Shown here piece by piece: positions 36,930-47,947 of a DNA stretch of 64,000 nucleotides. Source of the stretch: Conus ventricosus (lineage: Eukaryota > Mollusca > Gastropoda > Neogastropoda > Conidae); assembly GCA_018398815.1 (NCBI GenBank), contig CM031620.1, forward strand, positions 68,196,314 to 68,260,313, given 5' to 3'. The notes beneath the pieces are model-generated. The model was not told where the DNA came from. It worked only from the letters and a program-made list of their open reading frames with translations, and searched no databases. The translations under genes were made by a program, and so were the position numbers. The first letter of the stretch is position 1, and the number at the start of each line of letters is the position of its first letter.

Positions 36930-39440
36930 GCTAGATGTGTCGGCTGTAGGTTACACCACCCATGATGCCAGCCATGGGGCCCACTACTCGATCCATGGCC
37001 AAAGACACCGGTATATTTGTGTGCGGGGGTAACCTTGAACAGATAACGGACACGCTTGATCCAATACAGAAAACAGTTACATGTGTTAAACAGTGTATGC
37101 CCCACTGGAGGTTTGCACTACATCACAGGTACATGGGGAAATACATGCCTACAGGAGTAAAATGCACATGGAAAAATTACCGTGCACAACACAAAGAATA
37201 TGACTGCTCTGAAGACTTTACTACCATCTCTCAATTCCCTCTGACCTCTGCCAATCAACGATAGAGATGAGATCAGAGGAAGTCAAGATTCTTAAGATGC
37301 ATATATACTATACAACGGGTACCATTCTTATCAAGGGAAAGCATGTCTACAGTGGGTGGATGAGGAGTTCGACAGGCTGCGTACTATTGTACACACACTG
37401 GTTGTGCCTGCGTGCTCTGACCCACTCTCCATCACACACATGTGCGTGCCAGACATGGAGCAGCGACGGCCGAGGCGAAGGCGTTGGGGTGTGTGCATGG
37501 ATGAGGCCAGCCTGATGCGACCATGAAGAAGACACGCACTGTGTGCTTATCCCGCCAATTACAACGGGCAGAAAGCGGTGAGGAGGAACGCCCTTTGACC
37601 GCTCCATCCTGCCAACACTCAGCATCCCCCTCCACTCCCCGCCCCCTTCACCAGCTAAGGCCTGCTCTTACTCACCCAGTGACAGAACCTCCTCCCTCCA
37701 CTGCCCTTCATTGAGCCCATCTTCCGTCACGGTCCAGTCGGCGTTAGTGCACAGGCTTCACAGTCCCCACTTCTACTGAAAATTCACCCCCCTCCTCACC
37801 ATCCTCCACGTAACCCCTGCCCCACCTGACTCAGTCATGCCCCTCCCTCTCCCAAACAGACACCACTTTCACGGCAGTTACTGAAAGCGTTAGCAGCGAC
37901 ACCACCACAGACACTGAAAGCGTTTCCAGTGACAAGACAGTGACCAAGCTTCAAAGCCAGGGAACATGCCAGATGTGTGCTGCTGCCATGATGACTGTGT
38001 GTCCAAAGCAGAGTTTTTACAAACAACACAATCCTACAAGCCGAAGTTTCGGCCCTTCATGCAGCACTACAAGAAGCAAGACACACATTTAAAATTGACA
38101 TAGATGCCATCACCACTCAGTTACTGCACTTACAAGCCCAAAACACACACAGACCTCTTCCCCGCTCCTCAAATCACAAATTCCCTCCAGACTGCATCCT
38201 CCAAACCACCCTCCCCCAAATCATCCACCCCAAATCATCATCTCCCATTTTGCCCACCGGCTGAATGCCGCTGCCACAGAGAGCAATGCTGACAGTGGAC
38301 ACAGCGCAGGCAAAGCAGACTCCACAGCAGTGTCTGAGTCCCTCAGTCAGCAGACCTCCACCCCCAACCCTCTCCCCCATGTCAGTGTCACTAAGGACAC
38401 CACCCCCAACCCTCTCCACCATGTCAGTGTCACTAAGGACACCACTACCATTCGCTGGGGGATGATGTAGTGAAAGGGGTGGATCCATCCCGCTCCTCAC
38501 CTCCCAACAGCAAGCCCCAAAAAGTGTGTGTCAGTGACCTGACAGTGACCCAGCTGACTGAGTGGCTCAGTGGCCAGACTCCCTCAACTACCGTGAGACT
38601 GGCTGCAGTTCATGTTGGGATCACGACTGTGCACAAGTCCAGGCCTCAGCAGACAGTGCCATCAGCATGACAAGTGGAAAGACCTTCTTTCCCAGTGCCG
38701 GAGGGTCTTTCCCAAAGCGTCACTGCTAGCCTCTGCTATCATGCCTGCCAGAGGACGACACCCCTTCAATTCAGTCATCCATCTCAGCAACAAGAACCTG
38801 CAGCAGGTGTGTGACGGCATGGGTGTGCAACTACAGGGACCACACTGCTGTCTTCACCACCAGCATGTGGTGCACCCAGAATGGCATTGTACCAAAATGC
38901 CATTCTGCCAACGAGGATAGGGGGACAGCAACGCCTCGCTGAAAATTTGTTTGCTAGGAAACAGGCAGACAGCATCGGCACAAAGAGGGGCAGTGACCAC
39001 AGGCTCGCCCCACTGGACGTCTCTCCTCTTCCCCCGTGTTGCATCACCGCTCCGTTCCTCCTCCCGTCCATTCACCAACTCCACGCATGTTACCAACAAA
39101 CAATCACACATCACAGTCCTCTCAACCGGAGAACCCCCTACTCTTCCCCATTCTCCGGCCGACCCACACTACTCGGAAGTCTTTCCTCCCTCCTACCACC
39201 ACTCTAAACCCCACCCACCCATTCCGACGACCGGACAGTAGGCCCACTACACGCGGGGAACTAATTCGTATGGTAGTAGAGAGACCTACACCTCGCCTCC
39301 ACAGCCACCACCAATGATGCCACCGCCTGTGTATCCTCCTATGTTATTCCCTTCTTTTCCTCGTAGCTTCCCACCTGCTTTTTGGCAGTGGCCACACTTC
39401 ATGCCACTGCCACCAAACTATGGCCATGTTTTAGACTTGA
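36930..39440 (+). pseudogene. CR1-type LINE ORF1: PHD-like finger, linker and SGNH esterase-like domain, frame-broken
   Basis: ORF1 proteins of several CR1-clade LINEs carry a PHD-like finger and an SGNH/GDSL esterase domain (established); they bind the element RNA. Here the first open frame (36,962-37,264) has TRSMAKD, then VCGG, VTCVKQC, PHW and KCTW, a Cys/His spacing like a broken PHD finger. A Pro/Ser/Thr-rich low-complexity linker follows (37,560-38,460). The esterase-like part starts with LGDDVVKGVDPS (38,455-38,490), followed by LTVTQLTEWLSGQ (38,540-38,578), LSQCRRVFPKASLL (38,680-38,722) and MPARGRHPFNSVIHLSN (38,741-38,792). LAENLFARKQADSI (38,938-38,979) follows in another frame. 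The nucleophile motif reads GDD instead of GDS, and the HPN-like block is disrupted. A Pro-rich end (PPPVYPP, 39,315-39,420) closes it. Confidence 0.65.
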
Positions 39441-39442
39441 AT

Positions 39443-39444
<2 letters not shown>

Positions 39445-39510
<66 letters not shown>

Positions 39511-39520
39511 TGTGCGTGTG
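39445..39520. repeat. (GT)n microsatellite
   Basis: GT repeat with a single TT and, near its end, GCGCG interruptions. Confidence 0.95.
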
Positions 39521-40030
39521 TGCTATATGTATATATACACTCGTGTGGAAAGTGCAGAGTTTGAACTATATGCATCTGGCGAACTGTGTAATTCCGAATC
39601 TGCCGACTAATCTGATAAACTGAGAAGAAAAAGTGGTTGCGAACTACATTATTAGCATTTCTGAAGAAAGCAAGACTTTTATATCATAGTTTTATTTGTA
39701 CCTGAATGGTGTGTGAGCACGCTCAGAAACCTGTGGTGTGGATAAAGCTTTGGTGACACTTGCCACAGCGTGCTACGTGACTTTGTGAATTTAAATTTTG
39801 TGTTTTTTTCATATTCATTATCCTTTTTCATTGAGCATTGTTGGATTTGGTGTGTAAGTGTGTTGTATCACACTTATTTTGTAGTTTTCACTTGCGTGTT
39901 TCTCATATTCCTTATCCTTTTGAATTGAAGATAGTTGCTGTGTGTGTATACCATACGTACACACTGAGTTTGTATTCAAGTGTATCCTTGTTATATTTGT
40001 TTTAGTTGCTATATTTGTTTTAGTTGCACA
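39521..40030. other. spacer between LINE ORF1 and ORF2-like regions
   Basis: AT-rich. TTAGTTGCTATATTTGTTT is followed by a partial repeat of itself (40,000-40,030), and a TGTGT(A)GT-type word recurs. No gene is seen. It is either the ORF1-ORF2 spacer of one LINE or the junction of two. Confidence 0.5.
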
Positions 40031-40031
40031 A

Positions 40032-42740
40032 ATGGTGCAATCATCTTCAAAATGCGCACAGGAAGACGGACTACGTATTGGACATCTTAATATAAACCAT
40101 ATACAAACAAGTTACAGGAGGTACCCACTATATTGTACAATCAAGACAAACCCTTTCATATATTTGGCTTTACTGAATCAAGACTTTCAGATATTGTCCC
40201 TGATGCCACTGTCTTAATCTCTGGCTACAATATTGTACGCAGAGATCCCACCGAATCCAAATCTACAGGCATATTACTTTACGTTCATGAAACATTAAAT
40301 GCCCAACGTTTGTATGATCTTGAAAGTTTTGGAATTGAAGCAGTTTGGTTAGTAATCAAGTTGAAGAGAACAAAACCGATCAAAATAGGATTTGTATATC
40401 GAAACCCAGCGGAAAATGCTGCTTGGATGGACAAGTTTACGGCTATGATGGATGCAGCATCGCTTGATGCCACGAATTGATACTTTTAGGTGATTTCAAC
40501 ATTGATCTATTGAAGTGCCAAACATCATGGTCAGATAGGACTACCTCTACAATTTATCCCAAATTATAGACATGCCAACCAGAGTAACATTCACTAGCAA
40601 AACATTAATTGACCACATCTATCTTTCTGAACCACATAACGTCATTGAGAAATGTGTGCCTTTGAATGGATGCAGCGACCACTTTCCAGTTTGCATTACG
40701 TGGAAAAGAAGTGGAATCAAAATTCCTAAAACTGGCCACAAACACATCACTTACAGATCTTTTGGACACTTCCACGAAGATACCTTTCTCACTGACCTCA
40801 TGAATTCCCCCTTTATAAATGTTTATAATTACACTGATCCAGAGAAAGCGCTTGAGTACTGGCTACACACGTTTAATTCTGTTTATGACAAGCATGCGCC
40901 ATTCAAAACGCGTCGAGTTAAACATAGTGCACAACCAAAGTGGATGACTGATGAAATACAAGCTGCTTTTTCTTGCGCGACGATCTGCTTGAAGCAGAAG
41001 GGAAGTCGGATGGATTTAAAAGGCAACGTATATAAAGTCAATTCACTCAAACGGACAGCAAAAATGAATTTTTTTCGTGAACTTGTAGCCAACAAAAAAA
41101 ATTCGAAGTCCATATGGCAAGCAATAAATGAACTACAAATAAAACTTCACAGTCAAAGACAAGTCCCATTACCAGCATAACACCAATGAACTCAACCAAC
41201 ACTTTAAACAGTTGCAGAACACGTTGTCAAAGAAAGAATACTGACTCAAATGAATTACAAAAATTAAAAAACTTTTTGCAATGCTATGAACATTCGTCCA
41301 GCAACACCAGTTCCGCCTATGACAGTTAGTGAGTTTGCCAAGCTTTATGCCAGTTAAAGCAGACAGGAGCCGCGGACTTGACGGATTGATGGAAAAATAC
41401 TGAAACTATCAGCACCTGTTTATATGTGAAACTCTTACCTACATTTACAATTTATGCATTGATAAATGCACTTTCCCGCTCAGTTCAAAGTTGCAAAAGT
41501 TATACCCATTTCAATCTGGAGACAAATCTGAACCTTCGAACTACAGACCTATATCCATTTTGCCAGTTTCTGTCCAAGCCCTTGGAAAAACACATAAATA
41601 AGCATCTTTGCCACCATTTTGACTCCTCCAACCTACTAAATAAAAATCAATCGGGATTCAGGAAAAATCATTCTTGTCATACAGCGCTTACAAACATAGT
41701 AGATCAATGGCTAGCCAGTGGTAATGAGAATAAATATTGTGGCGCACTGTTTGTTGATTTTGCAAAGGCATTTGATGTCATTGACCACAAATTGTTATGC
41801 AGGAAGCTTTTATCATATGGTATAAAAGGAAATACCTTCCAACTGATAACATCATTCCTAGAAAGACCGTCAGCAAATCGTTTGTGTCAATAACAATTTA
41901 TCAGAGAAGTTACCTATCCAACATGGCGTACCCCAGGGTTCTGTGTTAGGTCCTTTGCTGTTCTCAGTTTATATAAATGATCTCCCTCTTTATATTGAGG
42001 ATTCATGTGAACTCTTTTGTGATGATACCACTGTCCATACAAGTAGCCCCAGCTTGGAAGCTGTTTTCACTTCATTACAGAAGAATGCCAATATCTTAGT
42101 AATGGTGCAATGTAAATCACATGTCACTGAATCCTAACAAAACAAAACTAATGCTGATAACAACAAGGCAGAGAAGACAAACATAACCACACAGCCCCCA
42201 TCTGTTTTTATCAAATAATCAGGAAATTGAAGTGGTGGATAGCCATCGAGTTCTAGGTGTATATGTTGATAATAATCTCTCTTGGTCTCATCACCTTCGC
42301 AGTTTATGTAAATCAATATCCAGACAAACATATCAGCTGTGCAAGATTAAGCATTTCTAAACCTTCATGCCAGGAAATTGTTCCTACACGCACATGTTCT
42401 CTCTTCAATCAATTATTGTTCAACACTATTTGATTCTGCTAGTGCTAATGCCATGAAACTCTTAAGAGTGTCTACAAAAGAGCACTTAAAGCAGTTCTAT
42501 TAAAATCATCTAGTCTTAGTGAAGGGGATTATACTAAAGCGGGGGCTCTTCCGTTACAAGAAATGTTTGCTGTCAACAAATGTCAGCTAATGCAAAAAAT
42601 TGCATCGGGTTTAGCACCACAAACTCTTCAGTCCAAATTTAGCATAAACCCTAGGGATTCAACCAAATTCCAGGTTCCACAACCTAGAATAGATCTATTT
42701 AAATCAAGCTTATCTTACCAGGTAGCGTAGTTTGAATTCA
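40032..42740 (+). pseudogene. CR1/Jockey-type LINE ORF2: endonuclease plus reverse transcriptase, frame-broken
   Basis: The most complete LINE ORF2 in the window. Endonuclease: LRIGHLNINHIQ at the start (40,070-40,105), SGYNIVRRDPTE (40,218-40,255), ILLGDFNID (40,481-40,507) and CSDHFPVCITW (40,672-40,704). Linker frame 40,572-41,180. Reverse transcriptase: RGLDGL (41,370-41,390), NYRPISILPVS (about 41,538-41,572), NQSGFRKNHSCHTAL (41,647-41,690), LFVDFAKAFDVIDHKLL (motif A, 41,749-41,797), HGVPQGSVLGPLLFSVYIND (41,922-41,981) and ELFCDDTTVHTS (42,008-42,044, FCDD in place of FADD, both Asp kept). The thumb and C-terminal part continue in fragments to about 42,740. At least five frameshifts or stops disable it. 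The layout fits CR1/L2/Jockey-type elements; the precise clade needs a tree. Confidence 0.88.
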
Positions 42741-43181
42741 CTTCCACTAACATTTCCGATGTACTCATATTACTAGAATCCTTCAGGGAAAAACTAATCA
42801 CACATTTCACAGCAAACCATTGCTATTAGAACAAAATACATTACCAGGGCAACACCTCTGTTTTGCTGCATATTAAACTGATACGCCGTTTCCTTTCACT
42901 GATGTTTTTAAACCAGATAATGATAAATGAGTAGATATGGTTACTATCGGTTATATTAATGATTGAAATCATATTATGATGAATGATTATTGTGGTCGCT
43001 GGTTTTATTGGTGCATTGTCACGAATTGATTGATGTCTTAATACTTTGATTTCCTTGAGCACTGTAATTGCAAGGTGATAAATGTGTGTCCGGATTACTG
43101 TTGATCATATTGATGTATTGCTCTTTATTCAAATTTATAGTAATGTTTAGCATGTGATATTTTGGATAGAAAAATGGAATT

Positions 43182-43185
<4 letters not shown>
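42741..43185 (+). other. probable LINE 3' untranslated region
   Basis: Follows the ORF2 remnant directly. It is AT-rich with no recognised coding content and is cut by a CT microsatellite at 43,187. Confidence 0.4.

Positions 43186-43186
<1 letters not shown>

Positions 43187-43262
<76 letters not shown>
43187..43262. repeat. (CT)n microsatellite
   Basis: CT run with one CC interruption. Confidence 0.97.
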
Positions 43263-43265
<3 letters not shown>

Positions 43266-43373
43266 TTACTACGGTGCGTTTCGATGGATTGTCGCTTAAT
43301 TAATAATTATAAATTTGGGTAGTGTATGAATGGTAAAGAAGAAAACAAAAAAGATGGGGGAAGGTAATAATAA

Positions 43374-43377
<4 letters not shown>

Positions 43378-43432
<55 letters not shown>

Positions 43433-43602
43433 TCTCTCACACACACACACACCACACACACACACCACACACACACACGCACTACACACACACTCACCAC
43501 CACACACACACAAACACACACACACACACCACAACACACACACACAACACACACACACACAGACACCACACATACACGCGCGCGCGCACATGCACACGCA
43601 CA
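43378..43602. repeat. (CT)n then (CA)n compound microsatellite
   Basis: CT to 43,438, then CA with CCA and ACAAC interruptions, ending with GCGCGCGC at about 43,577. Confidence 0.97.
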
Positions 43603-43812
43603 CATCATGAAAAATAAATGTTATAATTATTGATGCTAGGAATTTATTGCTGCTTACTGATAACTGATTGTTCGTTCTCGTTTTGCCTTATAACCACATC
43701 ATATAAATGTAAAAGAAAGAACAAATTGTTGATATTATTGATGCAATTGTAGTTGTCTTAGTTTATCATCCTTAGCAGTTTGTTGTATGTTAATCTTTTA
43801 CAAAAGGAATGT

Positions 43813-43815
<3 letters not shown>

Positions 43816-43865
<50 letters not shown>

Positions 43866-43869
43866 TCTC

Positions 43870-43921
<52 letters not shown>

Positions 43922-43941
43922 CCCCCCCCCCCCCTCCCCTC

Positions 43942-43975
<34 letters not shown>

Positions 43976-43978
43976 CCT
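43816..43978. repeat. (CT)n microsatellite with a poly-C core
   Basis: CT run, C run of about 16 at 43,919-43,934, then CT again. Confidence 0.97.
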
Positions 43979-44275
43979 TAGATAGGAGGATCGCTTATTC
44001 CAAATATCTGTGTGTGCTAATTCTTTTCTTCTTTGTAATCAATTTCTTTATTCTTGTTTGTTGTTTAAATCGTTTCTTTTCCTTTTAAAGTCATCTACGC
44101 CTTAACTGTTAATGCATAAACTTTTAATGTTTGAAGATATGTATGTTTGTTAAAAGTTTTGTAAGTTTCGTCGCTAGTCATACTTAGTCCCTTAACGGGC
44201 AAGGGCCGGATGAAAAAAGCATGTGTTTGCTTATCTGTTACCCTTGGAAATAAAGATTATCATCATCATCATCAT
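43979..44275 (+). mobile_element. LINE 3' end with (ATC)n tail
   Basis: GGGCAAGGGCCGGATGAAAA, then TTGCTTATCTG, CCTTGGAAATAAAGATT and a tail of ATC units. Short 3' regions ending AATAAAG plus a simple-repeat tail are typical of CR1-type LINEs. It may be the 3' end of the ORF2 remnant upstream, with CT microsatellites having grown in between. Confidence 0.6.
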
Positions 44276-44279
44276 CTCT

Positions 44280-44342
<63 letters not shown>
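44276..44342. repeat. (CT)n microsatellite
   Basis: Directly follows the ATC tail, then passes into a short TATATA tract. Confidence 0.95.
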
Positions 44343-44343
<1 letters not shown>

Positions 44344-44407
44344 TATATATATATATTTATAAATATATACATGCATACATTACATACAATACATACACAC
44401 ACAGGAA

Positions 44408-44680
44408 GAAAGGTGGCAGGAGTGGTTAAGACGTTCGCCTGCCAGTCCAACGTGTGAGAAATGCGTGGGTTCGAGCCTGCCTTTCTCGCCTTTTCTTTGA
44501 ATGACAAGTCGAATTGAACGTCAAGTCCATCGGATGGGGACTATAAGCGAGTCGACCCGTGTGCCTTCCTGGCCCCCGCACACGATAAAGAACCACAGCA
44601 GATTGAAAATCGAAAAGAGGAGGGGGTTCCCGCTGCTCTGGCAAAATTGATGTAAATTGAAGATAGCCGCCTGGTATTTC
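44408..44680 (+). mobile_element. tRNA-derived SINE
   Basis: The 5' part looks like a class II tRNA: an A-box-like GTGGCAGGAGTGGTTAAGAC (44,412-44,431) and, 55 bases from its start, a B-box GGGTTCGAGCC (44,467-44,477). These are the internal RNA polymerase III promoter boxes. A non-tRNA body follows with CACACGATAAAGAACCACAG (about 44,579-44,598), reminiscent of a conserved central SINE domain in molluscs (recalled, not checked). The 3' end is unclear. Confidence 0.7.
44412..44477 (+). promoter_or_regulatory. internal Pol III promoter (A and B boxes) of the SINE
   Basis: A box TGGCAGGAGTGG and B box GGTTCGAGCC fit the consensus patterns TGGCNNAGTGG and GGTTCGANNCC closely and have plausible spacing. 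Confidence 0.65.
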
Positions 44681-44880
44681 TTACCAAGCCACAAAACTGT
44701 CACTTACTGCCATCGTGTACCGGTGGAAATGGAGGACACGTATATAAAAAAAAACCCACAACAACTTCGTATGCATCCTATGTGAGAAACTGGAGGAATA
44801 AATGAGATGAATGAAAATGAGTGACTGATATTTGAATGGTACGGGAAAACGACTGAATGAGCGCCGTAGACTGCTTTTCG
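44681..44880. other. unassigned stretch between the SINE and the palindromic array
   Basis: Has an ATGAATGA-type word repeated near 44,800-44,870. It may be SINE body or flank. Confidence 0.35.
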
Positions 44881-45160
44881 GCCGGTGTCGTATATAATAC
44901 TGTTGCTCATAAAATCGTGTCGCAGCGACAGTGTTTCCCGGGAAATACTGCAGCTGGTTCATGAAAAATTATCGCTGAGCGACTTAATTTCATAAAATTG
45001 GTCGCGCGACAGGATTTTACGAGAAATGTAAAAAAAATCGTGTCGTTGCTTAAAAATAAAATCATGTCGCAGCGACAGCATTTTATGTAAAAAAAAAATT
45101 GCTGCCGTAGAAAAATTGTCGCTCTGAGACAGCATTTCCCGTAAAAAAAAAAAAAAAAGA
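44881..45160 (+). repeat. array of short palindromic GTCGC/GCGAC units, left member
   Basis: It opens with a 23-bp segment beginning GCCGGTGTCGTATATAATAC. Then, every 20-40 bases, palindromic or half-palindromic words appear: GTGTCGCAGCGACAG, ATCGCTGAGCGAC, GGTCGCGCGACAGG, GTGTCGTTGC, ATGTCGCAGCGACAGC and TTGTCGCTCTGAGACAGC, separated by A/T-rich spacers such as ATTTCCCG or TTTTATG. It ends in an A run before a CT microsatellite. The 23-bp opening segment occurs as exact reverse complement at 57,798-57,820. Confidence 0.8.
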
Positions 45161-45179
45161 AGATCGGTCTCTTCCCCCA

Positions 45180-45218
<39 letters not shown>

Positions 45219-45420
45219 GGTTTTACGTATCAGTTGCGCCATTGTCTTTCTGTCTGCTTGACTGTCGGTCTATCTTTCTGTCTCTGTTTGTTTTTCTCGC
45301 TCATTCTCTGTGTATCGCCCTCCCTCTGTCTGTTTGACTCTCTTTAGTTTCACTCTGTCCATCAAACTTTCTGTCAGTTGGTCTCTGCCTTTCCCGCCTC
45401 TCTCTCTCGCTCTCTCTCTG
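45161..45420. repeat. CT-rich low complexity
   Basis: A CT run (45,189-45,217), then CTGTCTG- and CTCTCTCGC-rich sequence. Confidence 0.85.
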
Positions 45421-45500
45421 GACGTGCGAGTATGTGGAGAGAGCGCGACGGTGTGGTGTGTGTGTGGACCCTGAAACAACTGCATTCATGCTCAAATATA

Positions 45501-45527
45501 CACTGCCGAACTAAAGTTAAGGGCCAG
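45501..45527 (+). repeat. Tc1-like left terminal inverted repeat
   Basis: Starts CACTGCCGAACTAAAGTTAA and is preceded by TA (45,499-45,500). Confidence 0.85.
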
Positions 45528-45739
45528 AAGAAGAATCATCTCTCATAACCCCAAAAATCAAAGCAAACACCTTCAACTCTTGAAATGTATTAATACAACA
45601 TGTAACCTTTCGATTCATGTAAACAAAATCACCAACAAAGAAATTTCGTTCGCGCAGCAAACGTCGGAATTACCCCAACCCCCTTTTGAAAAGTTGCAAG
45701 AAAGTTCTTTCAGTTTGGTCAAGTTCAGTAACGGGTGTG

Positions 45740-46373
45740 CCCACCCTGGGCTGCAAGGCATTCACCGATCCGTGAGCGCATTGAGTTCACATGGTTCTGG
45801 AGCATCTGTTGAGAGATTGCCATCCACTCCTGCTGCAGGACCGGAAGAGCTGGTCGACATCAGCAGGTGGGGGGTGATTGTCCCTCACCCGGCGCCCAAG
45901 GATATCCCAGAGGTGTTCTATGGGGCCAAGTCGGGTGATCGGGCTGGCCAGTTATCCTCACAATCTGCTGACGCTGCAGAACATCTTGGACCAGCCTAGC
46001 GCGATGAGGGGTCGCGTTATCGTCTTGGAGTATAGCGCCGGCACCATGGCTTGCAGTGTAGGGAGGATCAGAGGCGTCACGATTTCATCCCTGTACCGTA
46101 CGCCGGTAAGATTGCCTCTAATTCGGTACAGTGGGGGTCCCCCGTGCAGATGGAGCCAGCCCACACCATAACTGAACCGGCCTCCGTACCTGTCATGTTC
46201 CTGGACACAGGCGTCGATGAAACGTTCACCTGACGTCTCCAAGCGCGTATGCGGGCATCACAGGAAGACGAGTAAACCGGGACTCGTCTGTAAAGAGTAC
46301 CCTGCCCACTGCTGTCTGTTCCAACGTCGATGGTTTTGGCAGAACGCCATCCTGGCTGTCAACCTCGGTGTAA
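45740..46373 (-). pseudogene. Tc1-like transposase, C-terminal catalytic half
   Basis: A DDE transposase cuts and joins element ends. Reading leftward on the minus strand: HRRWNRQQWAG (about 46,300-46,335), VLFTDESRF with the first catalytic Asp (about 46,268-46,300), GERFIDACVQEHDRYGG (46,180-46,230), DDNATPHRARLV with the second Asp (about 46,000-46,025), then PIEHLWDILGRRV with the catalytic Glu (about 45,895-45,935) and a terminal GGHTRY-like segment near 45,760. D, D and E are all visible, but the pieces lie in different frames with a short loss before IEHLW. The open frame at 45,958-46,242 is only one piece. It is cut at 46,373 by the gypsy LTR. Confidence 0.88.
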
Positions 46374-47934
46374 TGTCAGTGGAGGAAGGACTAGCGCACG
46401 CCCAAACACACTCACGCTTGCTTAGTCGATCTCATTCATATATCATGCATTCGTCACATCAAACCATAGTAAAGTCTATAACTTTACTATACATGATCAT
46501 GGAAAGAAACATCAATGCATATGGAATCAAAACAAATAAAACATTCTCTCTTTCCTGAACTTCACAAAATCATTTATCTAAAACATCATTAACTAACCCG
46601 GGATAAATAATTTTCTACTTTACCTGGCCAGGTGATCTTAACTATTCACGAATCACTGTCTTTTCTTTTCTTTTCTTTTTCTTTTCACTGTCACTTTCAC
46701 AACACGACACAACTACCGGCACTGGTGTTGGTCTGATGGCGCCTGGTCAGGTGAGACTGTTGGCGTTGGTCGGTGGTTCTGCTTGGCGAAGTGACGCTGC
46801 CAGGTATGAGGTCGAACCCGGTTAGGTAGAACAGTGACTATCAACATCGATCTGTTCTCCTTTCTGTCTTCCTGCATTAACGCATTGCACTCTCTCTCTC
46901 TCTCTCTCTCTTCTAGTCTGCTCTTATCAAATGGACATGGTTGCTTTTCTTTTCTTTTTTTTTTCTTTTCTTTCTTTTCTTCTTCATAAATTAGCAACTC
47001 TTTCTCTCTCTCCACATCTCTCCTCAGTCCTTCCTCTGCAGACCATCTCATGCTAATCTCTCAACTTGGTTCTCTTCTCTCCTATCTCTCTCTCTCTCTC
47101 TGCCCTTCTCTCCTGCAGAGCTCCACTCAGAACTCTCTCTCCTCTGTTCGTTCTTCCCTCGTTCTCCCCTCTCTTCATCTCTCTGCCTTTTCCCTCGTGC
47201 AGAGACTACACCTAAAACCTCCTCATCTCTCTGTCTCTGTTCGTTCTCATCTCCCTGCCTTCCTGTAGGCGAGAGCCTACTCTCCGAACTCCTCCCTCTC
47301 TCTCTCTGTCTGTTCGTTTTTTCCTTCCTCTCTCTCTCTCACTCACACATTCCTTTATCCTCTAACCCGTGTTCAAGGGCCAGTACCATTGGTCAGTATT
47401 TTTACCCCTGACCCCGAAGTTGTCTCCCTCTAATTCCATTGGACGTTCAAATCATGACAGTCCCGTCTACACGCCTTACTCTCTGTGGTGGTCAATTGGT
47501 CATTTAATTGATTAGCTAGATTTCACCCCCCACCACACACTACCTCCCCCCCTTCCCTACTTCACTGGCGCGGTGTGGCTTAAGTGGTGGACACTGGTCA
47601 ATCTAAATTGGCCAGCTGAGTCTGGGTAGGCACCACGACGTCCGAGTAACAATGACGTTGGTTCCACAAATTGGCTAGATGAGCTTGAGCTCGGCTCTGC
47701 GATCGTCTCGCTAGACATCGAGGCGTCGGTCAAAGCTGCTTAGCCCGTATAGCCGGACAGACCGTCTTCCTGAAGCCTCTCCACTAAGCTTAATTGGCCG
47801 GACCCCACCTATGGGCCCGTCTTTCTGACGCCTAGAATGTTTGAGTTTGGGTTTAGGTCCGAACAAATTGACTGGCGACTCCCAAGTTAGGTTGTTCCCC
47901 CAAGTTAGGTTGTTTCATTTTTTTGTCCGTGACA
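46374..47934 (-). repeat. gypsy 3' LTR (clean copy)
   Basis: 1,561 bp. Left border TGTCAGTGGAGG, right border CCGTGACA. It holds a pyrimidine-rich middle with three imperfect 65-85 bp units (about 47,115-47,340, each around CTCTGTTCGTTCT and TGCAGAG) and a doubled CCCAAGTTAGGTTGTT near 47,880-47,915. The same features are seen in the other LTR, so they predate the insertion. Confidence 0.88.
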
Positions 47935-47947
47935 ATTTCCCCTTGCA
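47935..47947 (-). promoter_or_regulatory. polypurine tract of the gypsy element
   Basis: On the minus strand GCAAGGGGAAAT directly precedes the 3' LTR start TGTCACGG. A purine tract here primes plus-strand synthesis in LTR retrotransposons. Confidence 0.6.

Noticed and set aside
38104..39317. Pro/Ser/Thr-rich plus frames as a mucin-like host gene
   Set aside because: They are alternative frames of the CR1-type ORF1 linker and esterase-like region; none is conserved by motif.
44412..44477. The A/B-box pair as a functional tRNA gene
   Set aside because: No complementary acceptor arm or CCA-proximal pairing is evident and a long non-tRNA body follows, so a SINE fits better.
45580..45999. A plus-strand ORF of 139 codons
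   Set aside because: It is the antisense of the Tc1-like transposase C-terminal end.
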